Part shown: piece after piece, positions 1 through 5,896 of the stretch | How the letters are laid out: each line of letters starts with the position of its first letter | Numbering within the stretch: the first letter of the stretch is position 1 | Assembly: GCA_007120815.1 (NCBI GenBank) | Contig: SKMY01000188.1 | Coordinates: 1-8,790, forward strand | DNA from: Syntrophomonadaceae bacterium | GTDB taxonomy: Bacteria > Bacillota_D > Dethiobacteria > DTU022 > UBA8154 | DNA: 8,790 nucleotides | Direction: 5' to 3' | The notes under the pieces: generated by a model | The model's database searches: none | What the model was told of the DNA's origin: nothing | Seen by the model: the letters and a program-made list of their open reading frames with translations, nothing else | Translations under genes and position numbers: made by a program

Positions 1-397
1 CCGGTTCCCCCACCGCTTCCATGGAACCCGCCAGCAGGTATGGCATGAGCTGCAAGGCCATGTCCTTAAAGGCGCAGGTGGGCCCGTGCCATAGTTCCAG
101 TACATGAAGCCCGTCAGTTAGCCGGTGGACAGGGGCGGTCTCAGGCGTGTCAAACCGGTCCAATCCGTATGCTTGTTGCGTCCAGCTCAGCAGTTTTTCA
201 TAAGGGAATTCATCCAAAAAGGGGCTTAACAGGGTTGCCGCCAGTTCAGAATAGCTGAAGGCCGCCATGGTTTCATAATTAGGGGCAGGCAGCTTTTCGG
301 CGGGCACATAGAGCCCTCCGTCCGGCGAGATGCCTTGATTGATGGCTTTAGACCCTTTTACGAAGCGGTCCGCACCCCTTGTGCTGTAGTAGTTCAC
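1..397 (-). CDS. thrC: Threonine synthase, N-terminal part (cut by window edge)
   Basis: This is the 5' end of threonine synthase, the PLP enzyme that turns O-phospho-L-homoserine into L-threonine in the cytoplasm. The 132 visible residues start MNYYSTRGADRF and include the family's early ISPDGGLYVP segment (about residues 23-32). They also include HGPTCAFKDMALQ (about 104-116), whose lysine, residue 111, is by family knowledge the Schiff-base lysine for PLP. The start is a GTG (395-397 read in reverse), four bases after a near-perfect AGGAGGTG ribosome binding site at 402-409. Bacterial enzymes of this long class run near 490 residues, so roughly three quarters of the gene lies beyond position 1. 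It is transcribed away from the c-di-GMP genes. Nothing is odd in the visible part. The identity is well supported; only the missing C-terminal part is unseen. Confidence 0.93.
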   Translation of the reverse strand, partial: MNYYSTRGADRFVKGSKAINQGISPDGGLYVPAEKLPAPNYETMAAFSYSELAATLLSPFLDEFPYEKLLSWTQQAYGLDRFDTPETAPVHRLTDGLHVLELWHGPTCAFKDMALQLMPYLLAGSMEAVGEP

Positions 398-424
398 GAT
401 ACACCTCCTGAACGTGAAGGATAA

Positions 425-453
425 CAGGCACGCGCCTGAAGAATTGCTTCTTC
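425..453 (-). promoter_or_regulatory. Two adjacent hairpins in the thrC leader
   Basis: GAAGAA-TTGC-TTCTTC (438-453) is a perfect 6-bp stem with a 4-base loop. CAGGC-ACGC-GCCTG (425-438) is a perfect 5-bp stem with a 4-base loop, and the two share base 438. On the minus strand they lie 16 bases upstream of the thrC ribosome binding site. The second is not followed by a run of T, so it is not a normal intrinsic terminator. They may shape the leader RNA; a regulatory role is inference only. Confidence 0.3.
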
Positions 454-511
454 TGTTTTGCCTGGAGTTAAATCGACCCAAATAAGGCCATGATTAGTCC
501 ACTGCTACATC

Positions 512-540
512 ATCCTATCATTTCCCAAACTTTTCGTAAA
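512..540 (-). promoter_or_regulatory. Candidate sigma-A promoter for thrC
   Basis: Read on the minus strand, TTTACG (-35, 535-540) and TAGGAT (-10, 512-517) are separated by exactly 17 bases. Each hexamer matches its consensus at 4 of 6 positions. It would give a leader of about 110 bases before the GTG start of thrC. This is a motif match only. Confidence 0.35.
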
Positions 541-590
541 GCTTTCTTTTTTATTGCAGGAATTAAGTCTGGTCGTGGAGAATACGTTTT

Positions 591-619
591 TTGACAATTT
601 TTGCGATTACAGGGTTAAA
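591..619 (+). promoter_or_regulatory. Candidate sigma-A promoter for the c-di-GMP operon
   Basis: A perfect TTGACA (-35, 591-596) follows an AT-rich tract and is 17 bases from GTTAAA (614-619), or 18 from TTAAAA (615-620), a weak -10. Transcription would begin near 626, giving a leader of roughly 85 bases before the GTG start at 711. The -35 is excellent and the -10 poor, which would fit a weak or activated promoter. Confidence 0.4.
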
Positions 620-710
620 AGGTGAACGAACACTCGAAAAGGTCAATAAAGGCAATAGTTAGGCCCTGTGCTGTTTCAAATTATTGCGCTGGATGATAAG
701 GGGTGCTGCT

Positions 711-2630
711 GTGAAAAAACATGATGAGGTTATGAAAAGTATTCCAGACCCTGGGGCCAATGCGGTTAATAATAACGAGAACGAGGCTTTCATATCGAGC
801 ATGAAACAAGATCGGCATTTCATCGAAACCGTAATAGATACCATCGGGAACCTTCTCGTGGTTCTTGATCCCCAGGGGCGCATCATTTGTTTTAATCGCG
901 CCATAGAAAAGTTAACGGGGTATTCGGAAAAGGAAGTAACCGGTTGTTACTACTGGGATATTTTTTTACACCCCGATGAGGTCGAGCTGGCCAAAGCTTT
1001 TTTCCTGGAGCTTTCTCCCGAAGATTTGCCCTACAGTATCGAAAACTATTGGGTTATGAAAGATGAAAACACCCGGTTGATTTTGTGGACCAACACGGCG
1101 GTGTTGGATGATGATGGATTGATAAAATACTTTATCTGGACTGGAGCGGATATTACGGAGCGCAAAATGTTTGAAGAAACCCTGCGTGAAACCAACCAAC
1201 GCCTCAGCACCCTGATTCATGCGTCGCCCCTGGCGGTTGTTTCCTTGAGCTTTTCAGGACAGGTAACCAGCTGGAGCAGCGCTGCGGAATCCCTGTTCGG
1301 TTGGTCGGAACGCGAAGTATTGGGTAAACCCCCGCCCATGATTCCCGATAAAGAACAAGTTGATTTTAAAAGACTTTATGAAGATGTCATGAAAGGGAAA
1401 TCCTTTACCGGCTTAGAAGTGTGTTATATGAAAAAAAATGGATTTTTGGTGGACATCAGCCTTTCCACGGCTCCCCTGCGCAATAATATCGGGGATGTAA
1501 CAGGTATTATGCTGGTTGCTCTTGATATCACGGAGCGCCGGCGGGCGGAAGAAAAAATTCGTTACCTGAGCTTTCATGACAAGATCACCGGGCTGTACAA
1601 CCGGGCTTATTTTGAAGAAGAACTGAGCCGGCTGGATACCTCCCGCCAGCTCCCTTTAAGCCTGATCATCGCCGACGTAAACGGCCTGAAACTGGTCAAT
1701 GACGCTTTCGGCCACCAGGAGGGGGACAAGCTTCTTATCCGGGCGGCAAACCTTTTAAAGCAGCACTCCCGCAAGGAAGACCTTGTCTGCCGTTGGGGGG
1801 GCGACGAGTTTGCAATCCTGCTTCCTTGCACCAGCCGTGAAAACACGGAAAAGATTTTAAAACGCATAAAAAAAGCATGCAAGCAACTATACCCGGACCC
1901 GATTGAGTTGAGCATTGCCCTGGGATGCGCAACAAAAACAGTGCAAGAACTGGACACCGGGGAACTGATCAAAAAAGCAGAAACCGAAATGTACAGTCAA
2001 AAAATAATGGAAGCGAAAGATTTTCGCATTCTGGTTATTTCCTCTCTGCTCAGGTCCCTGGGGAAAAAGAGTTATGAAAACGAGGAACACATCTGGCGCA
2101 TGCAGGCTTTGTCGGTCAACCTGGGGGGATGCCTGGACCTGGATGACAGCCTCATGGACGACCTGGTTATGGCTGTTTCTCTTCATGATATTGGCAAACT
2201 GGCTATTTCAGAACAGATCCTGCTGAAACCCGGACCTCTTACCGAGGAAGAATGGGCGTTGGTCAAGGAGCACCCGGAGCGAGGTTACCACATCACCCTG
2301 GCCTCTGGGGAACTGGCCCGGGTTGCCAATATTATCCTGTCCCACCACGAGCATTGGGATGGTTCCGGTTATCCCCATGGCTTGACGGGAGAAGACATTC
2401 CCCTGCTGTCCCGTCTGATTGCCGTTATTGACGCGTTCGACGTAATGACCCATGACCAGGTCTATCAAAAAGCCGTGACGCCTGATGAGGCGCTGCGGCG
2501 GATCGAACAGGGTTCAGGGAGCCAGTTTGATCCCAAAATTGCCGGTGTTTTTGTTGAAATGATGAGAAAGATTCACAGTGAATCCGAGGAACCGTACAAC
2601 AAAGGCGAGGAAGGCGGAACAAGACCATGA
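711..2630 (+). CDS. PAS-PAS-GGDEF-HD-GYP bifunctional c-di-GMP synthase/hydrolase
   Basis: A cytoplasmic sensor-enzyme of 639 residues that carries both c-di-GMP activities. PAS domain 1 is about residues 38-150 and PAS domain 2 about 162-275, each ending in the usual DITER motif. The GGDEF domain (about 283-435) has an intact GGDEF at 363-367, the metal-site Asp at 322 in IIADVNG, and an RxxD product-inhibition site (354-357) at the correct 5-residue spacing. The HD-GYP domain (about 450-625) has HD at 492-493 within HDIGK and an intact HHExxDGxGYP at 545-555. All catalytic motifs are therefore present, so it may both make and degrade c-di-GMP, with PAS input choosing. No membrane segment is seen. 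I chose GTG 711 because AAGGGGTG (698-705) sits 5 bases upstream; the in-frame TTG 684 and ATG 693 lack such a site. Its stop overlaps the next start by 4 bases. Confidence 0.93.
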   Translation: MKKHDEVMKSIPDPGANAVNNNENEAFISSMKQDRHFIETVIDTIGNLLVVLDPQGRIICFNRAIEKLTGYSEKEVTGCYYWDIFLHPDEVELAKAFFLELSPEDLPYSIENYWVMKDENTRLILWTNTAVLDDDGLIKYFIWTGADITERKMFEETLRETNQRLSTLIHASPLAVVSLSFSGQVTSWSSAAESLFGWSEREVLGKPPPMIPDKEQVDFKRLYEDVMKGKSFTGLEVCYMKKNGFLVDISLSTAPLRNNIGDVTGIMLVALDITERRRAEEKIRYLSFHDKITGLYNRAYFEEELSRLDTSRQLPLSLIIADVNGLKLVNDAFGHQEGDKLLIRAANLLKQHSRKEDLVCRWGGDEFAILLPCTSRENTEKILKRIKKACKQLYPDPIELSIALGCATKTVQELDTGELIKKAETEMYSQKIMEAKDFRILVISSLLRSLGKKSYENEEHIWRMQALSVNLGGCLDLDDSLMDDLVMAVSLHDIGKLAISEQILLKPGPLTEEEWALVKEHPERGYHITLASGELARVANIILSHHEHWDGSGYPHGLTGEDIPLLSRLIAVIDAFDVMTHDQVYQKAVTPDEALRRIEQGSGSQFDPKIAGVFVEMMRKIHSESEEPYNKGEEGGTRP

Positions 2631-3709
2631 TGCGAAGAATATCCCTGGAACAGATACAACCGGGAATGGTGGCGGCTAAAGCGGTTTACGGCTCTAGGGG
2701 ACAGGTACTGTTAAATACAGGAGCCGAGGTTAAGCCTCATTATGCGCGCTACTTAAAAGGTTTGGGCATCTATCACCTCTATGTTTATGACAGCCGTCTG
2801 GAAGGTGTAGAGGTTGATGATGTGGTTACGGAAAGAACCCGGTTGGAGGCCCGTTTTTTAATTAAAAACGTCATGTCAAAGGTAGAAAAAGGCAAGGACG
2901 ACCATAAATCCATTTTACTGGAAGATAAAGCAGTGGTTCGCACCATCGGTAAAATTATTGATGAACTGCTCAGCAATCGGGATGTGGTCGTTAACCTGAT
3001 GGATATCCGGACAGCGGAAGAGTACATGTTCGCTCACTCGGTCAACACCTGTTTTCTGGCCACCCTGACGGCAATTAAATTGAAACATCAGGGCACTCAG
3101 ATTAAAAATATTGCCATGGGGACGTTGCTGCACGACATGGGCAACACGGCGATTCCTCCCGAAATATTAAAGAAACCCTCCAGCCTGACCCGGGATGAAT
3201 TTGAAATCGTCAAAAGGCATCCGGTATACGGCTTTGAGGCGTTTAAGCGGAGCAACATGTTTTCAGCCGGCGCTGGAGCCATCATCTACCAGCACCACGA
3301 GCGCGCAGGAGGCCAGGGCTACCCCGAGGGTCGAAAAGGCGATCAGATAAACCCCCTGGCTAAGATCGCCTCTCTGGCCAATGTTTACGATGCGCTTACT
3401 TCTGACCGCCCTTACCGCAAGGCTTACCTTCCTCACCAATCCATAGAAATGCTCCAGGCCATGGGAAGCGATCATTTTGACCTGGATATTCTCAAGACGT
3501 TCTTGTCCTTCATCGCCGCTTACCCCGTGGGAACGCACGTCATGTTAACAAACAAGGAAAGCGGCCTGGTTGTGAAAAACACCCCGGGATTTCCCACCCG
3601 TCCCGTGGTCAGGATCCTTTACGAGGGAGACGGCCTGGCCCCTCACCCCAACCCTTATGAGATCGATTTAACGGAGAAGCTGGATATCGTCATTGAATCG
3701 GTTCTGTAA
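2627..3709 (+). CDS. HD-GYP domain protein with altered active-site motifs
   Basis: A 360-residue cytoplasmic HD-GYP protein whose ATG overlaps the TGA of the upstream gene (ATGA), indicating translational coupling. An N-terminal region of about 1-110 (SLEQIQPGMVAAKAVY...) resembles the short leader domain often found before HD-GYP domains. The HD-GYP domain is about 115-300. His137, HD at 169-170, His198, the HH of HHE (223-224) and Asp255 in DALTSDRPYR are present, so the metal ligands expected from solved HD-GYP structures are kept. Two conserved positions differ: HDxGK reads HDMGN (Asn173), and HHExxDGxGYP reads HHERAGGQGYP (Gly228 for Asp). Residues 300-360 form a C-terminal extension, probably beta-rich. 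It may hydrolyse c-di-GMP, act on another cyclic nucleotide, or be a regulatory partner of the upstream enzyme. A second ATG at 2630 is an alternative start. Confidence 0.9.
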   Translation: MMRRISLEQIQPGMVAAKAVYGSRGQVLLNTGAEVKPHYARYLKGLGIYHLYVYDSRLEGVEVDDVVTERTRLEARFLIKNVMSKVEKGKDDHKSILLEDKAVVRTIGKIIDELLSNRDVVVNLMDIRTAEEYMFAHSVNTCFLATLTAIKLKHQGTQIKNIAMGTLLHDMGNTAIPPEILKKPSSLTRDEFEIVKRHPVYGFEAFKRSNMFSAGAGAIIYQHHERAGGQGYPEGRKGDQINPLAKIASLANVYDALTSDRPYRKAYLPHQSIEMLQAMGSDHFDLDILKTFLSFIAAYPVGTHVMLTNKESGLVVKNTPGFPTRPVVRILYEGDGLAPHPNPYEIDLTEKLDIVIESVL

Positions 3710-3716
3710 ACGGGAA

Positions 3717-3756
3717 GGAAGCACGGGGACGGTTCTCCTGCTTCCTTTTTTCTTTT
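3717..3756 (+). terminator. Intrinsic terminator of the c-di-GMP operon (left REP arm)
   Basis: The hairpin at 3717-3745 (7-bp outer stem plus 5-bp inner stem with one G-T pair) is followed directly by TTTTTTCTTTT (3746-3756). It begins 7 bases after the TAA of the HD-GYP gene. The form is that of a standard Rho-independent terminator, supplied by the repeat itself. Confidence 0.7.
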
Positions 3757-3814
3757 CCCGACACCTTGTTTTCCCCCCTGCGGCGTGAACGGAGCAATAA
3801 AAGGGATGAGCAGT

Positions 3815-3848
3815 AAAAAGGAAGCAGGAGAACCGTCCCCGTGCTTCC
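3815..3848 (-). terminator. Intrinsic terminator of the lytic transglycosylase (right REP arm)
   Basis: Read on the minus strand, the same hairpin (3848 down to 3820) is followed by five T residues (3819-3815). It lies about 42 bases beyond the transglycosylase stop, so the repeat pair can stop transcription coming from both sides. Confidence 0.6.
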
Positions 3849-3876
3849 CCCTTGCTTCCTCGTCCCCCTGCTTCCT
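3849..3876. repeat. Degenerate extra units of the REP-like element
   Basis: TGCTTCC recurs at 3853-3859 and 3869-3875, with GTCCCC between them at 3862-3867, directly abutting the right REP arm. On the minus strand this reads as repeated GGAAGCA-plus-GGGGAC units. It looks like remains of one or two further REP half-units, which suggests repeated insertion or slippage at this site. Confidence 0.5.
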
Positions 3877-3890
3877 CTGCGCCGGCTTTT

Positions 3891-5675
3891 TTATGGCCCG
3901 TTTTCGTAGAGCCAGAGGTAGGTATAGTAGGAGTTCTTTACTTTCGTAATGTACTCACGGGTTTCAATAAAGGTAATCGCCGTGGGAAAGCCCAGGGGTT
4001 CACGGCCCAGGGGTGATTCACTCCAGCGGCGGGCGTGGCCGGGCCCCGCGTTGTATGCGGCCAATGCCTTGTCCAGGTCGCCGTCGAACATGTTGAGCAT
4101 GGCGCGCAGGTACCAGGCCCCAAAACGGATATTGGTTTCCGGGTCGAAAAGCATGTCCAGCTCAAAATCCATGTTTTTTCTCGAAGCGATGTCTTTCCCC
4201 GTAGCAGGCATGATCTGCATCAGCCCCCGGGCATCGGCTGACGATATAACTTCGCTCCGGTAGTGGCTTTCTTCACGCATAACCGCCAGCAAAAGGTATG
4301 GATCCAGCTGGTAATCCCCGGCGGCCCGGTGCACTTCTTCCATGAAGGGCTTCAGGTAAGCCGTGCGGTACGCCTCTAGACACGGGTATTCTCTCAGGGC
4401 GCGAATGCCCTGGCGAACGGCCATAAAATAGTTGTCTGCCTCCAGGTACCACTGCCCCAGCGCCACGCGTTCCCAGGGAGCCGCCTGCCTGGACTGTATG
4501 GCAAGCTCCAGGTCGGCCAGACCATTTCGCCCGGCCTCCCGGTACGCCTCTATTCGATGGATGAAGCCCGGTGTTTCCCGGGGCTGTTTGGGTTCTAGTT
4601 CCCACCGGGTTTCTTTATTCAGGCGCTCCATCCAGGCGGGGGAACGGTCAATGATTTCCAGGTAATCACCGGCTCTTTCATCTTCGCTGCGGTTGAGCAG
4701 CACAAAGGCCCGGTAAGCGGCATCATCCTGGACGGCCGACGGGTTTTCCGCCAGGTCCATGTAAACGGCCAGGGCTTTTTCGAGCTTGCCCAGGGATTCC
4801 CACATCCTGGCACCCCGCCAGCGGGATTCGGGCTCCGGCGCTGCGCTAAAGGCGTCAGCTGCCTCGGGTAATTTTTCCTGGTTGTCCAGGATAATTCCCC
4901 GGCGGTGGTGGCCTCGTTCCCCGGCTGCCTCATAATACGGCAGCGCGTCGCCGGCCCGTCCCGACAGCTCCAGGGCCCGGGCGTAATGCCAGGCCAGCTC
5001 TTCATCATATGGTTCTTCATCTAGGGTCTTTTTTAACGGGGAAAGGGCTTCCTCATGTCGTCCGGTTCGTACCAGGGCCATGAGGTGGTGTTGTTCCAGC
5101 CCAGCGGATACCTGGTTTTCAGGCATCTCCTGGACAAAGGCCGCCAGGGCTTGCCAGTGCCCCTTTTCACTCAGGCTTTCCGCAACTGATTCCGGGGATG
5201 CACCCAGGGTAAGCAACGCCTCAATGGCCTCATGATCCGGCAAAAGCAGGTTGTAAACGTCCCCGGCTTCCTCCACGAGCCCTGCTGATACCAGGTAGAG
5301 GGCCAGCTCTTTTTGTATGTCCCGGGTATCGTGCAGCGATAAAGCCCGGCGGTACAAATCTTCCGGGTTTAGTTCCTCATCATGACCGTACGTCCTGGCC
5401 AGAAATAAGCAGGCCTTGTATCCCACGGCATCGTCCCTTTGGGAAAGGGCTAAAAGCCTGTCTTTCCCATCAGGGGGCCTTATTTCCATCAGTTCTTCCA
5501 GTTCAAGGGCATACCGGAGTTCTTCCGGCCCATCGGGGATCGCACCTTCTTCCGGTTCCGTTTCATTTTCCTCAGGCAGTAGGACCTCCTGGCTTTCAAA
5601 CTCTCCCGGCAGGTTAAAGGCAGCCATTAGGGCAACCGTTCCCAGTAAAATCAGAACAAACAGGGTGTTTTTCAT
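3891..5675 (-). CDS. Exported Slt70-like lytic transglycosylase with helical repeat domain
   Basis: A 594-residue cell-wall enzyme that, by family, cleaves the MurNAc-GlcNAc bond of peptidoglycan to leave 1,6-anhydroMurNAc. It opens with a signal peptide or anchor (MKNTLFVLILLGTVALMAAF), then an acidic linker (about 30-50), then a long TPR-like helical region (about 55-430). The C-terminal SLT domain (GH23) is about 440-585. MREES places the catalytic Glu at 469; ARGLMQIMPATG (482-493) and AYNAGP (540-545) are the other hallmarks. Layout and length resemble Slt70 (helical superhelix followed by a catalytic lobe). I chose the ATG at 5675 because GAGG lies 6 bases upstream and it starts cleanly into the signal sequence; the frame stays open 37 codons further up, but that start would bury the signal peptide. 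It is convergent with the c-di-GMP operon and divergent from the lipoprotein gene. Confidence 0.9.
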   Translation of the reverse strand: MKNTLFVLILLGTVALMAAFNLPGEFESQEVLLPEENETEPEEGAIPDGPEELRYALELEELMEIRPPDGKDRLLALSQRDDAVGYKACLFLARTYGHDEELNPEDLYRRALSLHDTRDIQKELALYLVSAGLVEEAGDVYNLLLPDHEAIEALLTLGASPESVAESLSEKGHWQALAAFVQEMPENQVSAGLEQHHLMALVRTGRHEEALSPLKKTLDEEPYDEELAWHYARALELSGRAGDALPYYEAAGERGHHRRGIILDNQEKLPEAADAFSAAPEPESRWRGARMWESLGKLEKALAVYMDLAENPSAVQDDAAYRAFVLLNRSEDERAGDYLEIIDRSPAWMERLNKETRWELEPKQPRETPGFIHRIEAYREAGRNGLADLELAIQSRQAAPWERVALGQWYLEADNYFMAVRQGIRALREYPCLEAYRTAYLKPFMEEVHRAAGDYQLDPYLLLAVMREESHYRSEVISSADARGLMQIMPATGKDIASRKNMDFELDMLFDPETNIRFGAWYLRAMLNMFDGDLDKALAAYNAGPGHARRWSESPLGREPLGFPTAITFIETREYITKVKNSYYTYLWLYENGP

Positions 5676-5696
5676 GGTTTTCCTCATCCTCACAAA

Positions 5697-5710
5697 CCTG
5701 GAATTCCAGG
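5697..5710. promoter_or_regulatory. 14-bp perfect palindrome in the transglycosylase leader
   Basis: CCTGGAATTCCAGG is fully self-complementary and lies 22 bases upstream of the ATG of the lytic transglycosylase. A symmetric site could be an operator for a dimeric regulator, or an RNA stem near the ribosome binding site. Function is inferred only. Confidence 0.3.
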
Positions 5711-5715
5711 GAAGT

Positions 5716-5735
5716 CCCGGCATTTTTGCCAGGGT
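5716..5735 (-). promoter_or_regulatory. Stem-loop in the transglycosylase leader
   Basis: CCC-GGCA-TTTT-TGCC-A-GGG forms a 7-bp stem with one bulged A and a 4-base loop. It is adjacent to the 14-bp palindrome and about 40 bases upstream of the transglycosylase start. On the minus strand there is no following T run, so it is not a terminator. Confidence 0.3.
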
Positions 5736-5752
5736 TCCCCTTAGCATTAAAA

Positions 5753-5759
5753 TTCGACA
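5753..5759 (-). promoter_or_regulatory. Spo0A-box-like TGTCGAA site
   Basis: Read on the minus strand this is TGTCGAA within ATTATGTCGAATTTTAA, matching the core TGNCGAA of the Spo0A box. It is about 80 bases upstream of the transglycosylase start. A seven-base match is weak alone, but the position in a divergent promoter region is suitable, and Spo0A control of wall-remodelling genes is known in spore formers. Confidence 0.3.
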
Positions 5760-5811
5760 TAATCTGGCAAAAACCTTTTTGGTCATAAAACAAAAATGAG
5801 CGGTGTTTCAT

Positions 5812-5840
5812 TTGAGTTTTTGCTCCCCAGATAGTAAAAT
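5812..5840 (+). promoter_or_regulatory. Sigma-A-like promoter for the lipoprotein operon
   Basis: TTGAGT (-35, 5812-5817) and TAAAAT (-10, 5835-5840) are separated by exactly 17 bases; the matches to consensus are 4/6 and 5/6. Transcription would start near 5847, about 50 bases before the preferred ATG at 5897. This is the best promoter match in the window. Confidence 0.55.
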
Positions 5841-5896
5841 GTAGAAAAGGAAGGGCTTTTTTACTTATGAATGATGAAAGAAAAGAGGGAATAAAA

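Larger units (their letters stand above)
398..710. other. Divergent intergenic region between thrC and the c-di-GMP operon
   Basis: This stretch of about 313 bases has no convincing gene. It holds a minus-strand promoter candidate for thrC (512-540), two small hairpins in the thrC leader (425-453), an AT-rich block (541-600) and a plus-strand promoter candidate (591-619). No T-box AGGGTGG-type sequence is seen in the thrC leader, so threonyl-tRNA control by that mechanism is not supported. A 7-codon ATG-to-TAA reading frame is present on the minus strand in the leader but contains no threonine codons, so a classical leader peptide is also unsupported. Confidence 0.6.
3717..3848. repeat. REP-like inverted repeat pair, 34-bp perfect arms
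   Basis: The arm at 3717-3750 is the exact reverse complement of 3815-3848 over 34 bases, with a 64-base spacer. Each arm is itself a hairpin: GGAAGCA pairs with TGCTTCC (7 bp), then GGGGA with TCTCC around a CGGT loop, and it ends in a run of T (or A on the other strand). This nested layout is that of REP doublets (BIME/REPIN), which by family knowledge are non-autonomous elements mobilised by IS200-like REP-associated transposases. No such transposase is in the window. The pair sits between two convergent genes. Confidence 0.75.

Noticed and set aside
398..511. T-box or threonine attenuator in the thrC leader
   Set aside because: No T-box consensus, no T-tract terminator hairpin, and no threonine-rich leader peptide. 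Only two small stems are seen.
551..585. GCAGGAATTAAGTC...GTGGAGAAT segment resembling a recurring intergenic motif of clostridial genomes
   Set aside because: It shares some bases with the region around 5753-5770 on the other strand, but the match is too loose to call a repeat or a binding site from one window.
603..672. Possible c-di-GMP (GEMM) riboswitch ahead of the c-di-GMP operon, suggested by ACAGGG (609-614) pairing with CCCTGT (664-669)
   Set aside because: The conserved GEMM core sequences are not present, the inner part does not fold into the two-helix form, and the stem overlaps the best -10 candidate.
3717..3876. CRISPR array or IS ends
   Set aside because: The repeats are inverted hairpins with unequal spacing, not direct repeats with unique spacers. 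There is no transposase frame between the arms (64-base spacer).
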